A DNA stretch of 64,000 bases, taken from Niallia circulans (GTDB lineage Bacteria > Bacillota > Bacilli > Bacillales > Cytobacillaceae). The stretch lies in the NCBI RefSeq assembly GCF_007273535.1, contig NZ_RIBP01000001.1, positions 1 through 64,000 on the forward strand, in the 5' to 3' direction. The position numbers and the translations under genes are program-made. The notes under the pieces are model-generated. The model saw only the letters and a program-made list of their open reading frames with translations. It was not told where the DNA came from and ran no database searches. The stretch's first letter is position 1. The number at the start of each line of letters is the position of its first letter. This document shows, piece by piece, positions 61,830 to 64,000 of this stretch.

Positions 61830-62651
61830 TTAATGGCTGGTGCTGGTGCTCTCTGCCATTATTAAATCGCTATTGTAAGCAGCAAGTGCAAGCTCATATC
61901 GCAGCTTTTTACTTGCTTCCACATAATCTGCTTCCTTCACAAGTCCTGATATCGAATATTTATGGCCCATGAAATCAACATTTAGCTCCGTTATTTGGTT
62001 AAATTGAAACCTTTCAATGGAAATACCGTTTTCATCCTTTAATAAATATTCACTGTATTTTTCATTACAAATTCGAGCAACTTCCTCCATTACCTTGAAG
62101 GCAGCATCTGGATTTTGTCTATAATTAAGAATAAGGCTTTCATTTACCCTGCGTCTGCCTCTTGTTCCATTCTGAAGTTCTGTTATATTGCTGTAGGAAA
62201 CAGTATACAGATAGCCATCGTATTGACGGATTTTGAGATGACGCATGCTGATTTCTTCAATTTTCCCTTGGCGCTCGCCATTAATAATAATATAATCGCC
62301 ATAATTAATTTGCCGTTCAAACAGGTATGTTAGCCCCATAATATAATCCCTGATAATATGCTGAAGAATAACAGCCAAGGCACCTGCTACAACAACGGAG
62401 CCAGTAACAAGCTTTTCAAGGTTAAAGAAATGGCTAAGTAAATACAGGAGAAAAAAGACTACTCCTATTACCTTTGTGGCCTGATTGGTGAAATGGATAA
62501 TGGTCTCTTCGCGATTTTCATCTAAAAAGCTTGTTTTATCAAAGAAAATCTTGATAAATTTACGGATTAAATAAACAATTAGTATAATAAGCAGTGCTGC
62601 AACAGTAATTTTTATAGGAAACTTTTCAAGCAGCTTCGAAATATCATTCAT
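61830..62651 (-). CDS. mscS: MscS-family mechanosensitive channel
   Basis: 273 residues. N-terminal helices (about 15-35, 60-80, 85-105) end with the pore helix VVAGALAVILQHIIRDYIMG. The beta domain has INYGDYIIINGERQGKIEEI and MRHLKIRQYDGYLYTVSYSN, typical of MscS, and the C-terminal alpha-beta part follows. It opens under membrane tension on hypo-osmotic shock. GGGGTGA precedes ATG 62651. It ends at repeat C. Confidence 0.88.
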   Translation of the reverse strand: MNDISKLLEKFPIKITVAALLIILIVYLIRKFIKIFFDKTSFLDENREETIIHFTNQATKVIGVVFFLLYLLSHFFNLEKLVTGSVVVAGALAVILQHIIRDYIMGLTYLFERQINYGDYIIINGERQGKIEEISMRHLKIRQYDGYLYTVSYSNITELQNGTRGRRRVNESLILNYRQNPDAAFKVMEEVARICNEKYSEYLLKDENGISIERFQFNQITELNVDFMGHKYSISGLVKEADYVEASKKLRYELALAAYNSDLIMAESTSTSH

Positions 62652-62818
62652 TTTTTCACCCCAATAATTTATGCAGAGGATTACAGTCTAGAGAAAAACT
62701 TCTAATAAAATTTAACAATATCATGATTTCGAAAAAAAAAGAAGTTTTATCTAAGCCGAGTGGAAGGGATTGGCTTTATTCAGGAACGTATCGAAAGTAA
62801 ACAGAATTAGAGTAAGGA

Positions 62819-62847
62819 GGACTGCCTTTTTTGGCAGTCTTTTTTTT
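62819..62847 (+). terminator. orphan intrinsic terminator
   Basis: GGACTGCC/GGCAGTC stem with a 6-nt loop and eight or nine T. No plus-strand gene precedes it; 62652-62818 has no ORF. It may end a small RNA or be a gene remnant. Confidence 0.75.
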
Positions 62848-62876
62848 CCTTGTAATATATTACATTGTGCAATGCA

Positions 62877-62903
62877 TTCATTTTTATAAAAATACACCGA
62901 TAT
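62877..62903 (+). promoter_or_regulatory. candidate sigma-D-type promoter of the second chemoreceptor
   Basis: ACCGATAT (62896-62903) is close to the GCCGATAT -10. TTCA 15 nt upstream (62877-62880) only partly matches TAAA. Confidence 0.5.
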
Positions 62904-62953
62904 TAATAGTAAGGTATATCTGTTTGAACAATATTTTAGAAGGAAGGTTACTA

Positions 62954-64000
62954 ATGAAAAGAATGTCTATAAAGGTAAAAACGCTGGTTTTTCTTATGCC
63001 ATTAATTTTTATAACGCTTGTGGTGATGACGATTGTTTCGTTTAAAACGTCCCATAATTATATTTCTAATGAAACAGACCAAAAGCTGAAATATCAGTTA
63101 GATTCCATAACTGGTAACGTACAAGGAGTTATTGATACACATACTGCCTTTTCAAAAGGGATTGCTAATGCATTAGAGAGGAAGGCAACAAGCTTTACAC
63201 TGCAAGATTTTGACTCTGTGTTTAAATCAGAACTAGATGATAATCATGATGTATACGGAATCGGAATATATTTTGATCCGTATAAATATAAAGAAGATAC
63301 AAAGTACTTCAGTACGTACAGCTATCGAGAGGGAGACAAGATTACCTCCACTCAAGCATATAATGATCCAGATTATGATTATCCAAATCAAGCTTGGTAC
63401 AAAGCTGGTGTCGGGTTAGATAACGCTGCGAATATTGCTTATACAAAGCCATTATACGATGAAAGTACTAAGGCAACACTGATTACTGCCGCAATGCCAC
63501 TCTATAAAGAAGAGAACGGAACTGAATCTTTACAAGCAATTGTAACGAGTGATATCAATCTTGGAGAAATACAAACACTTATTTCTGAAACAAAAGTGGG
63601 AGAAAAGGGTTGGGCGTTTCTCTTGGATAAAGACGGGCAATATATTGCAGCAAAAAATGAAGAAAAGGTAATGAAGCTAAATATTAAGGACGAAAAAAGC
63701 AAGGAATTAGCGGGGCTATCAACTTCGATGCTTTCTGGTAAAGAAGGTAATGGTTACTTTACTGAAGATGGTGCAGAATACTTTGTGCAATATCAACAAA
63801 TTCAAGGTACTGGCTGGGTATTGGGTTCTGTTGTGCCTAAGCTTGAGCTTACACAAGCATCTCAATCTATCTTAAAGTATTTAATAATAATTGGCATTGT
63901 AGGTGTCGTTATTATCGCTGCTGGAATCATCATTTTCTCTACGTATTTGTCTAAAAATGTGAAGAAGGTCAATGATTTGTCGGTAGATATGTCAAATGGC
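62954..64000 (+). CDS. methyl-accepting chemotaxis protein, dCache sensor (partial at 3' end)
   Basis: 349 residues to the window edge. The frame starts at ATG 62954 after AGGAAGG. Helix 1 is about residues 10-30 (LVFLMPLIFITLVVMTIVS). A periplasmic dCache_1 domain follows to about 300, with YGIGIYFDPYKYK, WYKAGVGLDNAANIAYTKPL and GEKGWAFLLDKDGQYIAAKN. Helix 2 (IIGIVGVVIIAAGIIIFS) is followed by the start of a HAMP region (KNVKKVNDLSVDM). The signalling part lies beyond the window. The ligand is probably an amino acid or organic acid, as is typical for dCache receptors. Confidence 0.88.
   Translation, partial: MKRMSIKVKTLVFLMPLIFITLVVMTIVSFKTSHNYISNETDQKLKYQLDSITGNVQGVIDTHTAFSKGIANALERKATSFTLQDFDSVFKSELDDNHDVYGIGIYFDPYKYKEDTKYFSTYSYREGDKITSTQAYNDPDYDYPNQAWYKAGVGLDNAANIAYTKPLYDESTKATLITAAMPLYKEENGTESLQAIVTSDINLGEIQTLISETKVGEKGWAFLLDKDGQYIAAKNEEKVMKLNIKDEKSKELAGLSTSMLSGKEGNGYFTEDGAEYFVQYQQIQGTGWVLGSVVPKLELTQASQSILKYLIIIGIVGVVIIAAGIIIFSTYLSKNVKKVNDLSVDMSNG

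Noticed and set aside
62690..62850. Riboswitch before the second chemoreceptor
   Set aside because: No GEMM, T-box or other known core motif; the likely promoter lies after the terminator, so it cannot be its leader.
1..64000. CRISPR arrays, tRNA or rRNA genes, prophage
   Set aside because: No regular short repeats with spacers, no tRNA cloverleaf or rRNA core sequences and no phage structural genes were noticed on reading.

Overview
Low-GC Firmicute chromosome, most likely a member of the Bacillaceae close to Niallia/Bacillus circulans (inferred from gene content). Supporting content: a leucine T-box before leuA, a YfiY/YfiZ/YfhA-like siderophore system, yybE/yybF-like and yoaT-like genes, sigma-D-type promoters, PyrR-, Fur-, PhoP- and CcpA-like sites, strong GGAGG ribosome sites and many TTG/GTG starts. 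No rRNA, tRNA, CRISPR or phage genes were seen. The window begins in the 3' end of a PLP aminotransferase gene and ends inside a chemoreceptor gene.

Layout. 0-6 kb: aminotransferase tail, a DUF975 membrane protein with an early stop codon, a ROK sugar kinase, a HAD phosphatase, T-box-controlled leuA, and yitT. 6-8 kb: an IS150-type IS3-family element inside an intergenic repeat. 8-13 kb: amino-acid permease, GNAT acetyltransferase, and a membrane PAS-GGDEF-EAL protein followed by an MFS gene remnant. 13-19 kb: Fur-box siderophore uptake operon and a PepSY/FixH-like pair. 19-27 kb: divergent ppx/ppk with PhoP-like boxes, a DUF2975/Xre pair, DUF817 and other membrane proteins, an MFS transporter behind a PyrR-type attenuator, and an aldo/keto reductase. 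28-36 kb: AraC regulator, sugar isomerase/epimerase and Gfo/Idh dehydrogenase operon, which runs into a chimeric gene (N-terminal half of a sugar MFS transporter fused in frame to MetN without its Walker A), then metI, metQ and an M20 hydrolase.

36-49 kb: yybE/yybF-like pair, a divergent catalase, a GH1 (phospho-)beta-glucosidase with GntR repressor and operator, a PLP decarboxylase plus chemoreceptor operon behind a sigma-D-type promoter and a c-di-GMP-I riboswitch, pspA, and small orphan genes. 49-54 kb: a GntR-controlled, catabolite-repressed acid-sugar operon (3-hydroxyacid dehydrogenase, DUF1537 kinase, GntP permease) and an isochorismatase-family hydrolase. 54-64 kb: second IS copy inside a second copy of the same repeat, an orphan OpuAC-like binding protein, a Cof-phosphatase pseudogene, a ROK repressor, NhaC-type antiporter, a third and intact copy of the repeat, an MscS channel, and a second chemoreceptor.

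Strongest leads. (1) The decarboxylase-chemoreceptor operon combines a motility-sigma promoter, a c-di-GMP-I aptamer and an intrinsic terminator. (2) Both IS copies sit in the 3-nt loop of the same perfect hairpin of a ~340-bp terminator-carrying repeat, with different 3-bp target duplications, so they are independent insertions into a structured target. All three repeat copies lie 6-9 nt from a stop codon, always by the same end. (3) The MFS-MetN chimera places methionine-transport genes under a sugar operon. (4) A PyrR-like RNA precedes an MFS gene, which suggests a pyrimidine-related transporter.
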